From NCBI RefSeq assembly GCF_000745485.1, contig NZ_JQJK01000008.1, forward strand, positions 628,002-692,001: a DNA stretch of 64,000 nt. Direction: 5' to 3'. Source of the stretch: Methanobacterium veterum (GTDB taxonomy: Archaea > Methanobacteriota > Methanobacteria > Methanobacteriales > Methanobacteriaceae). The notes beneath the pieces were generated by a model. That model did not search any database. It was not told the origin of the DNA and saw nothing but the letters and a program-made list of their open reading frames with translations. Each line of letters starts with the position of its first letter. Position 1 is the stretch's first letter. The position numbers were made by a program, and so were the translations under genes. Positions 8,682-18,531 of this stretch are shown one piece after another.

Positions 8682-9323
8682 TTGGCTAAAAACGATTTAA
8701 TTTCAGAAATATCTGATAAAAATGTAGATGTAGATAAATTCGCTGAAATTGTAATTAATAAAGAGCCCATACGCCATGAAATAATAAATCAGATGTTAAA
8801 CAATACACATATAATGGTATACTATCATTCATATAACATCCTTGCTAAAGCAAGTGAATTAAAGCCAGAATTATTCTATAAATATTGGGATGATTTCGCT
8901 TCACTGTTAAATCATGAGAACTCATACCATCGAGATTTTGGCCTAACCTTAATTGCCAATTTAACAAAAGTAGATTTTGAAAATAAATTTTCATCGGTAT
9001 CTAAAAATTATTTTAAACATATAAATGATGCCAAATTCATGACTGCACGCCACTGCATCCAGAATACAGCAAAAATTATGGCAAATAAAAGCGGACTAAC
9101 GGAAGATATCTTAGATATTTTGTTAAATATAGATGAAATATGTAATTTTTCCGAAAAACAAAAAGCTTTACTAAAATCCGATATTATATATGTATTTGAC
9201 GAATTTTACGAACAAATAGACAGGAAAGAAATGATAAATAAATTTGTCAAAGTTGAATTGAACAGTATTAGCCCAAAAACTAAAAAAATAGCCCGAGAAT
9301 TCATTTTAAAGTATGAAATTTAA
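8682..9323 (+). CDS. HEAT-like alpha-solenoid protein
   Basis: 213 aa, almost wholly helical, with repeated paired helices (e.g. HIMVYYHSYNILAKASELKPELFYKYWDDFASLLNHEN, YHRDFGLTLIANLTK) typical of HEAT/ARM-like solenoids; no catalytic motif. It starts at TTG, with GAGGGAT upstream. The metallo-hydrolase gene follows 31 bp later. Solenoids of this size usually bind a partner protein or nucleic acid; the partner is unknown. Confidence 0.65.
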   Translation: MAKNDLISEISDKNVDVDKFAEIVINKEPIRHEIINQMLNNTHIMVYYHSYNILAKASELKPELFYKYWDDFASLLNHENSYHRDFGLTLIANLTKVDFENKFSSVSKNYFKHINDAKFMTARHCIQNTAKIMANKSGLTEDILDILLNIDEICNFSEKQKALLKSDIIYVFDEFYEQIDRKEMINKFVKVELNSISPKTKKIAREFILKYEI

Positions 9324-9354
9324 AAATTTTTAATTAATTTTAAAGGGGAATTCT

Positions 9355-10050
9355 ATGAAAACGTGGGATACTAAAAATTGCACAATTTATCAACTTTTAG
9401 AAGGAAGAAGTAACTCTTTTTTAATCAATTCACAAAATAATTACATTCTAATTGATACTGGCCGTGCAAATTCATGGGAAAAATTAAGCAACAAAATTGA
9501 CGAAATTTTAGGTAAAAATAAATTATCCTGTTTAATATTAACCCACACTCATTTTGACCACGTGGAAAATGCGGCTAAGATAAATGAGAAGTATAAATCC
9601 ATAATCATTGTTCATCAAAGCGAATCAGAATATATAATGCTCGGTAACAGCCCTTTACCAAAAGGAAGTAATTTAGCTACGGGATTTATGACAGAAGTAC
9701 TTGGAAAAAAGTTGGAATCCCGATATCAATATGAAAAAGTTAATCCAGATATTAATGTAGATGAAAAATATGATTTAATTGATTTTGGGTTCAATTCATA
9801 TATTATACATACTCCCGGTCATTCAAAAGGATCCATAAGCATTATTATCGATCATGAAGTTGCCGTTGTAGGTGATGCCATGTTTAGAGTTTTTGGAAAT
9901 TCCATATACCCCCCTTTTGCTGATGATCCCGATACTATGGTTAAAAGCTGGAATAAATTAATCAATACTAATTGTGATTTGTTTTTACCTGGTCATGGGA
10001 AAGAAATCAGCCGAAAATTATTGGAAAGTCAATATGAAAAGTATAAATGA
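9355..10050 (+). CDS. MBL-fold metallo-hydrolase
   Basis: 231 aa metallo-beta-lactamase fold. The metal motif THTHFDHVENAA (HxHxDH) is near residue 63, HTPGHSKGSIS supplies the next His near residue 154, GDAMF the bridging Asp, and LPGHGKEIS the last His. These are the ligands of a dinuclear Zn or Fe centre. Members range from glyoxalase II-like thioesterases to lactonases; the substrate is not predictable here. It has a clear GGGGAATT(C) ribosome site before the ATG. Confidence 0.9.
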   Translation: MKTWDTKNCTIYQLLEGRSNSFLINSQNNYILIDTGRANSWEKLSNKIDEILGKNKLSCLILTHTHFDHVENAAKINEKYKSIIIVHQSESEYIMLGNSPLPKGSNLATGFMTEVLGKKLESRYQYEKVNPDINVDEKYDLIDFGFNSYIIHTPGHSKGSISIIIDHEVAVVGDAMFRVFGNSIYPPFADDPDTMVKSWNKLINTNCDLFLPGHGKEISRKLLESQYEKYK

Positions 10051-10125
10051 AAATTATAAACGCAAAAAATATTAATGTAGTACATTAAGATAGAATATCA
10101 GAATTTAAGGTTTGTAGGTGTCTCA

Positions 10126-11190
10126 ATGATTTCTAATCTTAAAAAAATGTCATTTTCAACTGTAATTCCCCTTATAATAATATTAACACTTCTTTCTCTT
10201 GGAATTTTAATTCCAATAATTTCCATGGTGATTTTTGGAGCTATTTTAGCCTATTATGTCCGTTATATATCCAAAAAAATCAAACCCTACGTTAAATACA
10301 ATACTTTATCCGTATTTTTGGGAATGATTATACTTGCCGTCCCAGTCATTTTACTGTTGTATTTCACTTTTACTCAATTTTTAAGTATTGCCGGATCCTT
10401 TTTCGGATCACTTCAACAAGCCGCTACAGGCAATTCTACAATGAACCTGCCTCAAATAACTGATGCGGTACAGAATATCGGCCTTCCAGGCAACATTTCA
10501 CAGGGCATTGATGAAACTATAAAATCAGCAATTACTCAATTTATATCTTACATTGCTAAATTAGCAGTTGATTTAGTGAGTTCCCTTCCAGGTATTGCTG
10601 CACAGCTCCTTATACTAATCTTTTCAGTATTTTACTTTGCCCGTGATGGAGACAAGATAATATCATATATATCCGACATTATCCCTGATAAAGACAAAGA
10701 TTTCTACCAGCAGATATTTAACAGCGCTGATGATGTTCTCAAAAGCATTATAGTGGGTAATGTTATCCCTGCTGCTATCCTTGGCGTGCTGTCTGGAATC
10801 CTGTATTTCTTCCTCGGATATCCTTATGCAATATTACTGGCCATTATAAGCGGAATAGCTATGTTTATACCCATTATTGGCCCCTGGATAGTTTATGGGA
10901 TCCTTGGAGTCTTCAGCATCCTTGTAGGGAACACTTTTCAGGGAATTATGGTTATTTTCTTCGGATGGATAATCGAAACTTCAACCGACTTTTATATCCG
11001 GCCCAGAATCTCAGTCCAATATTCAGAAGTTCATCCACTGGTCTTTTTGCTTGGATTTATTTATGGAGCAGTGACAATGGGCATTCCAGGATTATTTATA
11101 GGGCCATTAATACTTGGAATTACTTACGCCGCTTTTAAAATTTATAGAGAAGAAAAAGTGAAGTCAAATAGCTCTCAAAATAAAAATTAA
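10126..11190 (+). CDS. AI-2E family transporter (PerM/YdiK/TqsA-like)
   Basis: 354 aa polytopic membrane protein: two N-terminal helices, a third at about 60-85, a periplasmic-type loop, then a C-terminal block of about five helices with the family signature region ([40 protein letters not shown]) and [21 protein letters not shown]. The name comes from the E. coli autoinducer-2 exporter TqsA, but archaeal members are not known to move AI-2; some members act as Na+/H+ antiporters. It is transcribed alone. Confidence 0.88.
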   Translation: MISNLKKMSFSTVIPLIIILTLLSLGILIPIISMVIFGAILAYYVRYISKKIKPYVKYNTLSVFLGMIILAVPVILLLYFTFTQFLSIAGSFFGSLQQAATGNSTMNLPQITDAVQNIGLPGNISQGIDETIKSAITQFISYIAKLAVDLVSSLPGIAAQLLILIFSVFYFARDGDKIISYISDIIPDKDKDFYQQIFNSADDVLKSIIVGNVIPAAILGVLSGILYFFLGYPYAILLAIISGIAMFIPIIGPWIVYGILGVFSILVGNTFQGIMVIFFGWIIETSTDFYIRPRISVQYSEVHPLVFLLGFIYGAVTMGIPGLFIGPLILGITYAAFKIYREEKVKSNSSQNKN

Positions 11191-11277
11191 TAGGATAATA
11201 TACCTTTAAAAAGGATAAAAAATATAAAAAGATTAAAGTCTAAAATAAAGTATATTTTAAAAATTTAACAGCTAAAA

Positions 11278-11815
11278 TTTAATAACTTAAGCTATGAATT
11301 AAGAGATGATAAAAGTGCAGGCGATCTTCCTATAGATGGAAACTGTTCAGTTTGTGGCGGAACCCTGCAGAAACTATGCGAATTTCTGCGGTCCTCGAAA
11401 ACTGTCAAAATTCATAAAATTTTGACGCACAAAAAAATGCGAAGCATTTTTCTTTAGCTCCGTTTTCGGGGCATGGAAAAATTCTACGAATTTTTCCGGT
11501 TGAAAATTTTCAATTTTCAAACATCAAAATTAAAAATTTCGAATGCCGCGAATTTAAGAAAATTCGCCGGCCCCAAACACATCAGTGTTTTGGGCCTACA
11601 AAATCTTCGATTTTGTGGCGTGCAAAACTTAGTTTCACAAACACCGAAAATCTTTGATTTTCGAGCGACCTTGAAATTATTGAAGAACAAATAGAAAAAA
11701 GCGAAAACCATTCGATGAACCCAAAATGTACCTCGAAACATGGGAAATTATAAGATGTGCAGACTGTGGCCATATCGAAGGGAAAAAGCTGTTAAGCAGT
11801 GACCCACTAACTTAA
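11278..11815 (+). pseudogene. Zinc-ribbon protein gene split by a hairpin array
   Basis: An open stretch at about 11278-11380 reads ...ELRDDKSAGDLPIDGNCSVCGGTLQK, with a CxxC knuckle but no start codon. After the palindrome array, 11723-11815 reads ...MYLETWEIIRCADCGHIEGKK and ends SDPLT-stop, with a second CxxC knuckle. The two pieces are in different frames and the array between them contains stop codons. They look like the two halves of one small zinc-binding protein separated by the insertion. An alternative is chance open reading, which I consider less likely given the paired knuckles. Confidence 0.45.
11361..11690. repeat. Palindrome array C (about nine modules)
   Basis: Tandem perfect or near-perfect hairpins include AAAAATGC-GAA-GCATTTTT, ACAAAATC-TTC-GATTTTGT, CGAAAATC-TTT-GATTTTCG and a 9-bp arm TTGAAAATT around TTC. 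The loops are mostly three bases. An ORF of 73 codons (11473-11694) and its antisense equivalents are simply the array read as protein and are not genes. Confidence 0.85.
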
Positions 11816-11852
11816 CATCCATTCTTAATTATTATTTTTAAAATTATAAATT

Positions 11853-12611
11853 TTATTTTATTTTCAAACTGGCAATATACTTGCGTCCATTATGAACATT
11901 CGCCCCTGCTGTTTTATCAAATACAATTTCAGCTTTCTTACCAAAATGCTCTGCTGCGATCTGCAAGTGGCAGATAGCAATGCCCATATCTATAGGAATG
12001 TATTTTTTTGTGAACCGTTTAATGAAACCAGGTTCAACACTGTAAGCATGAATTAAGTTTTTATCACCGGTGAAAAACCATGGCTGACTGTTAGTTGCAG
12101 ATGGGGCAATGCGCGCCACTTCCAGTAGTTCGTCTGCGCCAGCTATATCAGTTATTTCACCAAGAGATTTTCTTTTAAATTCTGAAACACTGCTTCTGTG
12201 CAATGATCTAGGATCTTTAGGTTTTCCAAAGGCTATGAAAATTACAAAGTCGAGGCTGGAACTCCCCACTAATTCTTTAGTAGGGGCTGGAATTCCCTGC
12301 CAGCAGCAGCCTAGGCCATTAACTGAAAAAAATAAATCTGCCTGTTGCAGCATATAACCTATATTGGTTAAATAACCTTCTTTAACCTCTGAAAATACTG
12401 CTATATAATGAGGTGCTTCTTTCATCATCCTTCTTTTAACATAATCCGGAGATATGATCTTCAATTCAGTTTTAATATCATCGTAGATAGGTTTTAATGA
12501 ATTGAGATACTCTGAAATTTCTTTAAGTTTAGCATCGTCAAGAGGGGTTAAATCATAATTTCTAATTGATTTCCTCTTGAATATGTAGGAGTAAAATTTA
12601 TTTTTTTTCAT
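11853..12611 (-). CDS. Nitroreductase-family protein
   Basis: 252 aa. The N-terminal KRKSIRNYDLTPLDDAKLKEI is the FMN-phosphate-binding start of the nitroreductase fold. LLEVARIAPSATNSQPWFFTGD at about residues 164-185 is the second classic motif, but it comes late in the chain because the two halves are rearranged, as in the 'double' nitroreductase-like archaeal family (DUF/putative TM nitroreductase). C-terminal IDMGIAICHLQIAAEHFG is also typical. Expected activity: FMN-dependent NAD(P)H oxidoreduction in the cytoplasm; the substrate is unknown. Confidence 0.85.
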   Translation of the reverse strand: MKKNKFYSYIFKRKSIRNYDLTPLDDAKLKEISEYLNSLKPIYDDIKTELKIISPDYVKRRMMKEAPHYIAVFSEVKEGYLTNIGYMLQQADLFFSVNGLGCCWQGIPAPTKELVGSSSLDFVIFIAFGKPKDPRSLHRSSVSEFKRKSLGEITDIAGADELLEVARIAPSATNSQPWFFTGDKNLIHAYSVEPGFIKRFTKKYIPIDMGIAICHLQIAAEHFGKKAEIVFDKTAGANVHNGRKYIASLKIK

Positions 12612-12833
12612 TTTTCCACCAAGTAGTAGTTATTTTTACATGCCATTTATAAGAATCGAATATCTATTATTCACATTAAAATACGATTTCAAGTTTAATT
12701 AGGGTTTTTAGCTGTTAACTATTTTATTATATTTATAAAAAGTTAACGAACTATCTAACTAATTAACTAAAAATAGATATGATTATTTATTTAAATAGTA
12801 ATATATATTTACATAATAGTATGAGTAGATTGT

Positions 12834-12995
12834 ATGGCAGATAAAGAAATCGTACAGATGGCAATGAGGGCAGAAGTAGATCTTAAAAATGAAATTAAGA
12901 TTATGGCCATTAAAAAGGGAATAACAATGAATGATCTTCTTGTTAGGTATGTTAAAGATGGGATAGAGCGAGATAAGCGGGAAGAAAATGAATAG
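12834..12995 (+). CDS. Small ribbon-helix-helix (CopG/MetJ-like) protein
   Basis: 53 aa: MADKEIVQMAMRAEVDLKN starts it, then a helix-turn-helix pair (EIKIMAIKKGITMNDLLVRYVKDGIERD). The pattern of an N-terminal beta strand followed by two helices joined at KKGIT fits RHH DNA-binding domains. A TATA-like ATATATATTTA lies about 28 bp upstream and there is no clear ribosome site, so the message may be leaderless. The last 65 bases are repeated perfectly downstream. It may regulate itself; targets unknown. Confidence 0.7.
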   Translation: MADKEIVQMAMRAEVDLKNEIKIMAIKKGITMNDLLVRYVKDGIERDKREENE

Positions 12996-13268
12996 AATTA
13001 TTTCTTCCGCAGCTCAAAAATTTTTATTTTTGAGCGAGGATATTTTTGATCAATCCTTTTTTCAAGGAAAAAAGGTTGAAAGGAATGATCTTCTTGTTAG
13101 GTATGTTAAAGATGGGATAGAGCGAGATAAGCGGGAAGAAAATGAATGACCAATTTTAACCTATTTCCATAGAAGCTAAAAAATGAAATTTTTGCAGTTG
13201 AAAGGAATGATCTTCTTGTTAAAGAGAGAATAGAAAGATAAACAGGAGGAACGCAAATGACCCAATTA
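12929..13268. repeat. Triplicated 3' end of the RHH gene separated by hairpins
   Basis: Copy 1 is 12929-12993 (gene end); copy 2 at 13083-13147 is identical over 65 bp; copy 3 at about 13204-13268 matches but lacks an internal 17-bp piece. Between copies 1 and 2 lie two palindromes of the array type: CTCAAAAAT/ATTTTTGAG arms and CCTTTTTTC/GAAAAAAGG around AAG. Between 2 and 3 is another (AAAAAT-GAA-ATTTTT). The repeated ends still encode NDLLVRYVKDGIERDKREENE but have no start. Confidence 0.8.
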
Positions 13269-15590
13269 AATTCGGTTTTCATATTTTAATTCTTTAAAAA
13301 TAATCTTAAACCTCGTACCATTAGTCCTATCCACTTCCAAAGTTCCTTTTAATTGATTTACAAGGATTTTTACCATTTTTAAGCCAAGAGTTTCAACATT
13401 TTCCATATCAAGATTTTCAGGTAATCCCACCCCATTATCAGATACAAAAAGTCTCAATTTATCCTGTTGCAGTTTTTTAAGTCCAACTTTTACTATATCT
13501 TCTTTGTTAGGGCCGGGAAATGCATATTTAAGACTGTTGGTTACAAGTTCATTAATAATTAAACCGCACGGTATAGCCGTATCAATGTCCATTTTTATAT
13601 CATCAGCATCTATTTTTAGATCAATAGTTCCTTTCTTAACTCCATAAGAGTAAAACAGATCGGAAACCAGATTTTCTATGTATTCTTTAAAGTTGACATC
13701 CTTAAGATCTTCAGATTGATACAGCTTTTCATGGACCATCGCCATAGTTTTAACTCGATTCTGGCTTTCTTTCAGGACATTGATGGTTTCTTCTCCCTCT
13801 ACACAGCGGGTTTGCAGGTTGAGCAAACTGGATATGATCTGGAGGTTATTTTTCACCCTATGGTGGATTTCTCTTAAAAGTACCTCTTTTTCCATTAAAG
13901 ACTCTTTAATTTTATTTTCAGCTATTTTATTATCAGTAATATCTAAAAGAGATATCAAACTTTTTTTAGTTTCAGGAATTATAGCAACAGTAGTAAATAC
14001 ATCTTTAATCCTGCCCTGCCTATCAACAAATTTTAATTCATAGTTTCTTGGAGCTAAAGTTGGGTCAATTCGTCTGAGATTGTGATACTCCTCTATTTTC
14101 TCTTTGTAATCAGGGGCTATAAATTCCCTCCAGCTTTTTTTACTCTCTATTTCCTCTTTTGAATATCCATAAAGTTTTTCAAATTCTGCATTTACAAGGG
14201 ATATTGTGGTATCTTCTTCAATTATAATCGTTGCAGTTCCCGTATTTTCAAATATAGTCCTGTAATACGCCTCTGATCTTTTAATACGCTTTTCTGCTTT
14301 TTTACGCTCACTAATATCTTTGGAAACCCCTATAACCCCAATTATTTTGCTATTTACATCATGCATTATCGTTTCCCTTACATCCACATACACTTTAGAA
14401 CCATCTTTTCTTTTACCTTCCCATTCCCCATTATATTCACCAAATTCCAATATTCCTTCTAAATCTGGTTTAAAGTAACGTTTGTTCCTATTTAAATACA
14501 GTATTTCAATATTTTTACCAATTATTTCTTCTTCCAGGTAGCCGTAAATTGTTTCTGCTCCCTTATTCCAGTAAATAATTCTTCCCTGAACATCATAGAC
14601 AATTACGCAATCCCTGACATTAGTTAAAATATTTGCCTGAAACTGCAGCATATTTTCTGTCCTTTTACGTTCTATGACCGGGTGCGTAGTAACAACAACA
14701 CCATCTATTCCTGGAACATCTATTAAATTTTGAAATACAGATTCTACAGGAATATATTCCCCATCTGCTCTTCTAATCCTAAATTCTGTTGGAATTTCGG
14801 GATTTCGTTTTTCATAAACTTCGCATAAGTTCATTTTTACTCTTTCTAGATCGTCAGGATGAACAAAGTTCAGAGGGTTTTTTCCTATAAAATATCCCTC
14901 AAAATAACCAAGAATACGTTTTGATGATGGAGAATCGAATATAATACGCCCCTCCTTATCAAGTATGCGGATTAAATCACTAGAATTATTGATTAAAGAT
15001 CGAAATCTTTCTTCACTTTCCTGTAAAATCAGTTTGCTGTCCAGTAATTTTTTCTTCTCCAGGCCCATTTCACCAATAACACTTGCCAGGTTTGTAAGAA
15101 AACTCATGGCTTTTTCAATAAACTCTTCAGAGAACACGTCCACTTTAGATAGTGCATCCAAATATTCATCTTCATCAAACCCATATTTATGCGCCTGTTG
15201 CCTGAAAAATTCCATATTTGGAGGTTTAAAGAAAAATTGGCCTGTAAAAAGGTTAGCTAAATGCTCACCTTCAATATAAATTGGTACAGCTATGTCCACA
15301 AGGCCATTGAGACATATATGGCTGGATTGTTTTTCACCGGCCTTTAATTTGTCACAAATTCTAGTACCGCTTTCTATACACTTTTTAAGTGTTTCAGGAT
15401 GTTTACGGTGGAAATTTAAACAGATATCCTGCCAGCCTATAGCAACAAAACCGTCGCTAGACTCAAAAACATTTCCATCCAAATCTTCTAAAGCAGATAT
15501 AACTCCGGTTAATTCATAAAAACTAGTTAATAGCTCCTTAATCTTATCTATATCAACAAGATCTGTGAAGGAATAATTGTTAGACGTCAT
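13266..15590 (-). CDS. PocR/multi-PAS sensor histidine kinase (HisKA_2 type)
   Basis: 774 aa, no membrane helix, so a cytoplasmic sensor. Domains in order: PocR-type ligand domain (about 8-175, with CLNFHRKHPETLKKCIESGTRICDKL), then three PAS domains (about 195-310, 320-430, 445-560; each ends in a PAC-like segment), then the phosphoacceptor motif REIHHRVKNNLQIISSLLNLQ near residue 577, and an ATPase domain with NELVTNSLKYAFPG and DNGVGLP. This HisKA_2 arrangement is common in methanogens. No response regulator is adjacent, so the partner is elsewhere. Confidence 0.92.
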   Translation of the reverse strand: MTSNNYSFTDLVDIDKIKELLTSFYELTGVISALEDLDGNVFESSDGFVAIGWQDICLNFHRKHPETLKKCIESGTRICDKLKAGEKQSSHICLNGLVDIAVPIYIEGEHLANLFTGQFFFKPPNMEFFRQQAHKYGFDEDEYLDALSKVDVFSEEFIEKAMSFLTNLASVIGEMGLEKKKLLDSKLILQESEERFRSLINNSSDLIRILDKEGRIIFDSPSSKRILGYFEGYFIGKNPLNFVHPDDLERVKMNLCEVYEKRNPEIPTEFRIRRADGEYIPVESVFQNLIDVPGIDGVVVTTHPVIERKRTENMLQFQANILTNVRDCVIVYDVQGRIIYWNKGAETIYGYLEEEIIGKNIEILYLNRNKRYFKPDLEGILEFGEYNGEWEGKRKDGSKVYVDVRETIMHDVNSKIIGVIGVSKDISERKKAEKRIKRSEAYYRTIFENTGTATIIIEEDTTISLVNAEFEKLYGYSKEEIESKKSWREFIAPDYKEKIEEYHNLRRIDPTLAPRNYELKFVDRQGRIKDVFTTVAIIPETKKSLISLLDITDNKIAENKIKESLMEKEVLLREIHHRVKNNLQIISSLLNLQTRCVEGEETINVLKESQNRVKTMAMVHEKLYQSEDLKDVNFKEYIENLVSDLFYSYGVKKGTIDLKIDADDIKMDIDTAIPCGLIINELVTNSLKYAFPGPNKEDIVKVGLKKLQQDKLRLFVSDNGVGLPENLDMENVETLGLKMVKILVNQLKGTLEVDRTNGTRFKIIFKELKYENRI

Positions 15591-15724
15591 TAATTTAACC
15601 AGATATATTCTGTCACTGCAATGATTTAAATTTAATTCAAAATTTAATTCATAAATTGAAGATAATATAAAAAAAGAAACTTCAATGATTATACCTAAAT
15701 AATATAAGTGAAGTAGGGAACATT

Positions 15725-15985
15725 ATGGAATCAGATATCAAGCTTGAAAAACTTAAAAAAGCTCTTAAACATAGAAATTGTACTGTAAAAAAGCATTCTA
15801 ATGTTATGGAAATTACATTTGAAAATGAAGGAGATGCGAACTGGTTTGAAAGTATTTTTGAGTACTATCAAAAAGAATCTGCAGTATGCTGCCTAATGCC
15901 AATAAGGCCAAAAAATGCCCCTTCCAAATTCATATTCAATGTTAAAGACATGAATAGATTCATTGAACTCATAAAAGAAGATTAA
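15725..15985 (+). CDS. Small conserved-looking protein, unknown function
   Basis: 86 aa, alpha/beta, with two adjacent cysteines (AVCCLMP). No known motif recognised. It starts at an ATG after GTAGGGAAC and lies 23 bp before the flavin reductase gene on the same strand, so the two are probably cotranscribed. Coding signal is good: regular amino acid content and no overlap with another gene. Confidence 0.65.
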   Translation: MESDIKLEKLKKALKHRNCTVKKHSNVMEITFENEGDANWFESIFEYYQKESAVCCLMPIRPKNAPSKFIFNVKDMNRFIELIKED

Positions 15986-16008
15986 ATTAAATAATTTGGA
16001 GAAAAAAC

Positions 16009-16608
16009 ATGAAAGAAAGCATTGGACCAAGAACTATAGGTTTCCCTACACCTGTCTTTATAGTGGGATCATATGATGATGAAGGAAACCCAAATATAAT
16101 GAATGCTGCCGCTGCAGGTATGTGCTGCTTTGTACCTCCTTGCATATACGTCTCTTTGCGTGAAGCGACTTACACTTACCACAATATCCTGAAAAGGAAA
16201 GCATTTACTGTAAGTATTCCTCCTGAAAAATATGTTGTGGAAGCAGATTATTTTGGACTTGTTTCTGGAAAAAAAGCAGATAAATTTGAAGTATCTGGTT
16301 TAACTCCAGTTAAAAGCGAACTGGTCGATGCACCGTATGTTAATGAATTTCCAGTGATACTGGAATGTAAATTAAAAGAAACTGTCAATTTAGGGTCTCA
16401 TACTATGTTTATCGGAGAAGTTCTGGATTTAATAGCAGATAAAGAAGTTTTAATTGATATAACCTCCAAATCCGGAAAAAATTTACGCCGAATAGATCCT
16501 GAAAAATTTTTACCTATTATTTTTGATATGTCTACTCGAAATTATTATAAACTGGGTGAAAAAATAGGTGATGGGTTTTCAGATGGCTCAAGATTACTAA
16601 AAAAGTAA
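16009..16608 (+). CDS. Flavin reductase-like (flavoredoxin family) protein
   Basis: 199 aa split-barrel FMN-binding fold: PRTIGFPTPVFIVGSYDDEGNPNIMNAAAAGMCC gives strands 1-2, and VSLREATYTYHNILKRKAFTVSIPPEKYVVEADYFG the core region typical of the flavin reductase/flavoredoxin family. It is a paralogue of the 60.7-61.2 kb gene (same IGxxTIxxPTPVFIxGxYDExGxPNxMN start). It binds FMN and probably shuttles electrons in the cytoplasm; natural partner not visible. Confidence 0.9.
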   Translation: MKESIGPRTIGFPTPVFIVGSYDDEGNPNIMNAAAAGMCCFVPPCIYVSLREATYTYHNILKRKAFTVSIPPEKYVVEADYFGLVSGKKADKFEVSGLTPVKSELVDAPYVNEFPVILECKLKETVNLGSHTMFIGEVLDLIADKEVLIDITSKSGKNLRRIDPEKFLPIIFDMSTRNYYKLGEKIGDGFSDGSRLLKK

Positions 16609-16624
16609 GTAAAAAGTTATTTAT

Positions 16625-17851
16625 TTATAACCTTGAACTTAAAGACATGAAAGCACTGAAAACTGGCACAAGTACTGCTTTTCCAATTTTCAATTTATAT
16701 TTAAAACCCCTACCCCCAATTTCTTTTGAAACATCACCTAAACGTTCAGGGATATCTATTTTTTGAGGGCATGCCTTTATACATTTCCCACAGTCCGTGC
16801 AAAGTCCTGCATGGGTTTCATCACCGCCCATGACACCACCTAATTGTCCTAAATAAAGAAAAGAAGCCCTAAATCCTTCATCGAACATGTATTTATGATT
16901 GTAAATTTCAAAGCATCTTGGAATGTCAACTCCCTTTGGACAGGGCATGCAGTAACCACATCCTGTACAATCAACTGCCATGAGATCTTCATAGACCTCT
17001 TTAACTTCATCGTAAAGTTTTAATTCATCTTCAGCAAGCGAATTTGGTAAAGCTTCAGTTGCAACTTTAATGTTCTCTTTAATCTGCTCTTCATCACCCA
17101 TTCCAGATATAACACATGTAACCTCAGGATGATCCAAGACCCACCTTAAAGCCCAGTCTGCAGGACTCCTTTTAACCGGAGATTTGTCCCATATTTTCAG
17201 CGTCTTTTCGGGGACTTTTCCAGCAAGAAGACCGCCTTTTAACGGTTCCATAATGAAAACAGCTATTCCTTTTGAGTGAGCATATTTTAAACCTTCAGTA
17301 CCTGCTTGAGTTTGTTCATCCAAATAATTATACTGAATTAAACACGCATCCCAATCATATGCGTCCACAATTTCTTTAAATGAGTTAACATTATCATGAA
17401 ATGAAAAACCGATATTTTTTATTTTTCCCTTTGCCTTGGCATCCTCTAAAAATTCAAAAACTCCAATTTCTTTTAGTTTTTCAAAGCTGCCTTTACCTAA
17501 TGAATGAATCAAATAATAATCAATATAATCAGTCTGGAGTTTTTCAAGCTGTATTTCCAGATATTTTTCCATATCATCATATTTTTTAATGAACCACGAC
17601 GGCATTTTCGTGCAGAGCTTTACCTTCTCTCGGTATTCACCCTGCAGTATCTCTCCTAAAAATGATTCGCTTGCTCCCCCATGATAAGGATATGCTGTGT
17701 CAATAAAATTTATTCCATTATCTATTGAATCATAAATCAGTTTCTTAGCGCTTTCTTTATCAATCCTACCTGTTTTTGTAGGGAGCCTCATTGCACCAAA
17801 TCCAAGTGCTGAGATTTTATCGCCATTTTTCTCAATTTCTCTCATCTGCAT
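16625..17851 (-). CDS. Aldo/keto reductase with C-terminal 2x[4Fe-4S] domain
   Basis: 408 aa. Residues 1-280 form an AKR barrel: [24 protein letters not shown] (catalytic Asp and Tyr), KLCTKMP (Lys), YLIHSLG (His). The C-terminal part has [19 protein letters not shown] and [18 protein letters not shown], two ferredoxin-type cluster sites. This fusion is common in anaerobes. Just upstream (17875-17891) is a site matching one before the adjacent TetR gene, so this reductase is probably the TetR target. An in-frame ATG two codons in is a possible alternative start. Confidence 0.92.
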   Translation of the reverse strand: MQMREIEKNGDKISALGFGAMRLPTKTGRIDKESAKKLIYDSIDNGINFIDTAYPYHGGASESFLGEILQGEYREKVKLCTKMPSWFIKKYDDMEKYLEIQLEKLQTDYIDYYLIHSLGKGSFEKLKEIGVFEFLEDAKAKGKIKNIGFSFHDNVNSFKEIVDAYDWDACLIQYNYLDEQTQAGTEGLKYAHSKGIAVFIMEPLKGGLLAGKVPEKTLKIWDKSPVKRSPADWALRWVLDHPEVTCVISGMGDEEQIKENIKVATEALPNSLAEDELKLYDEVKEVYEDLMAVDCTGCGYCMPCPKGVDIPRCFEIYNHKYMFDEGFRASFLYLGQLGGVMGGDETHAGLCTDCGKCIKACPQKIDIPERLGDVSKEIGGRGFKYKLKIGKAVLVPVFSAFMSLSSRL

Positions 17852-17874
17852 CTAACTACCTCACCCATCTGTCG

Positions 17875-17891
17875 ATTGACCTGTCAGTCTA
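17875..17891 (+). promoter_or_regulatory. Putative TetR operator before the aldo/keto reductase
   Basis: ATTGACCTGTCAGTCTA lies 24 bp upstream of the reductase start codon. It matches the site upstream of the TetR gene (18515-18531, opposite strand) at 14 of 17 positions, all but the central three. The two sites lie at near-equal distance from their start codons. Confidence 0.65.
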
Positions 17892-17917
17892 ATAATTACT
17901 AAATATATTGAATTTTA

Positions 17918-18493
17918 CTATTTTGAAATTCCATCCCATAAAAGTTCAAAAGCCATGTCTAAATTCTTTTCATTTAATTTTTCAGGATATTTTTCAAAAT
18001 GGGTTACTACCGTAACTACATTACCCCAAAAATAATCCATTACCATTTCAAAAGAGATTTCTTTTATTTTTTGTTTTCCAATGCCGTTTTTATAAATCCC
18101 AAGCATGCTTTCAGCATGTGATTCAACCTGTTCTTTGGTAAGTGAAGTTATATAAGGAGAACAGTGGAAAGTAAGTATAAACTGGAATTTATATGGACTA
18201 TTAACGCCAAAACGCACAAATTTAAGCCATAATTCTTTAATATTTTCTTTAAATGCTTTTTTATCGTCGTAATGTTCGCTGATTTCACATAACATGCTTT
18301 CTTTGGTGTATAAATACAGACGATTTATAAGTTCTTCTTTAGTTTTAAAATAGTGGAATAGAGTTCCTGTAGCAACGCCTGCTGTTTTTGCGATCTCTGC
18401 AGTGGAAGTTCCGTGAAATCCCCTTTCAACAAAAAGTTTTAGGGATGCATCCAGTATTTTTTGTTCTTTCTCTTTCAAAGTAACACCATGCAA
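17918..18493 (-). CDS. TetR/AcrR-family transcriptional regulator
   Basis: 191 aa. The N-terminal 50 residues are a textbook TetR helix-turn-helix ([49 protein letters not shown]), followed by an all-helical ligand domain. It lies upstream of the aldo/keto reductase on the same strand, with 66 bp between. Matching 17-bp sites before both genes point to autorepression and control of the reductase (inference from sequence). Confidence 0.92.
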   Translation of the reverse strand: MHGVTLKEKEQKILDASLKLFVERGFHGTSTAEIAKTAGVATGTLFHYFKTKEELINRLYLYTKESMLCEISEHYDDKKAFKENIKELWLKFVRFGVNSPYKFQFILTFHCSPYITSLTKEQVESHAESMLGIYKNGIGKQKIKEISFEMVMDYFWGNVVTVVTHFEKYPEKLNEKNLDMAFELLWDGISK

Positions 18494-18514
18494 ATTAATT
18501 TAACACACACGTTA

Positions 18515-18531
18515 TAGACTGATTAGTCAAT
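18515..18531 (-). promoter_or_regulatory. Putative TetR autoregulatory operator
   Basis: On the minus strand it reads ATTGACTAATCAGTCTA and contains the inverted repeat GACT-N4-AGTC. It is 22 bp upstream of the TetR start codon and shares ATTGAC-N3-TCAGTCTA with 17875-17891. Confidence 0.65.

Noticed and set aside
11473..11741. ORFs on both strands (73, 74 and 63 codons) within array C
   Set aside because: They translate palindromes; protein content repeats Phe/Lys/Asn runs, and both strands are open because the DNA is self-complementary. No ribosome sites.
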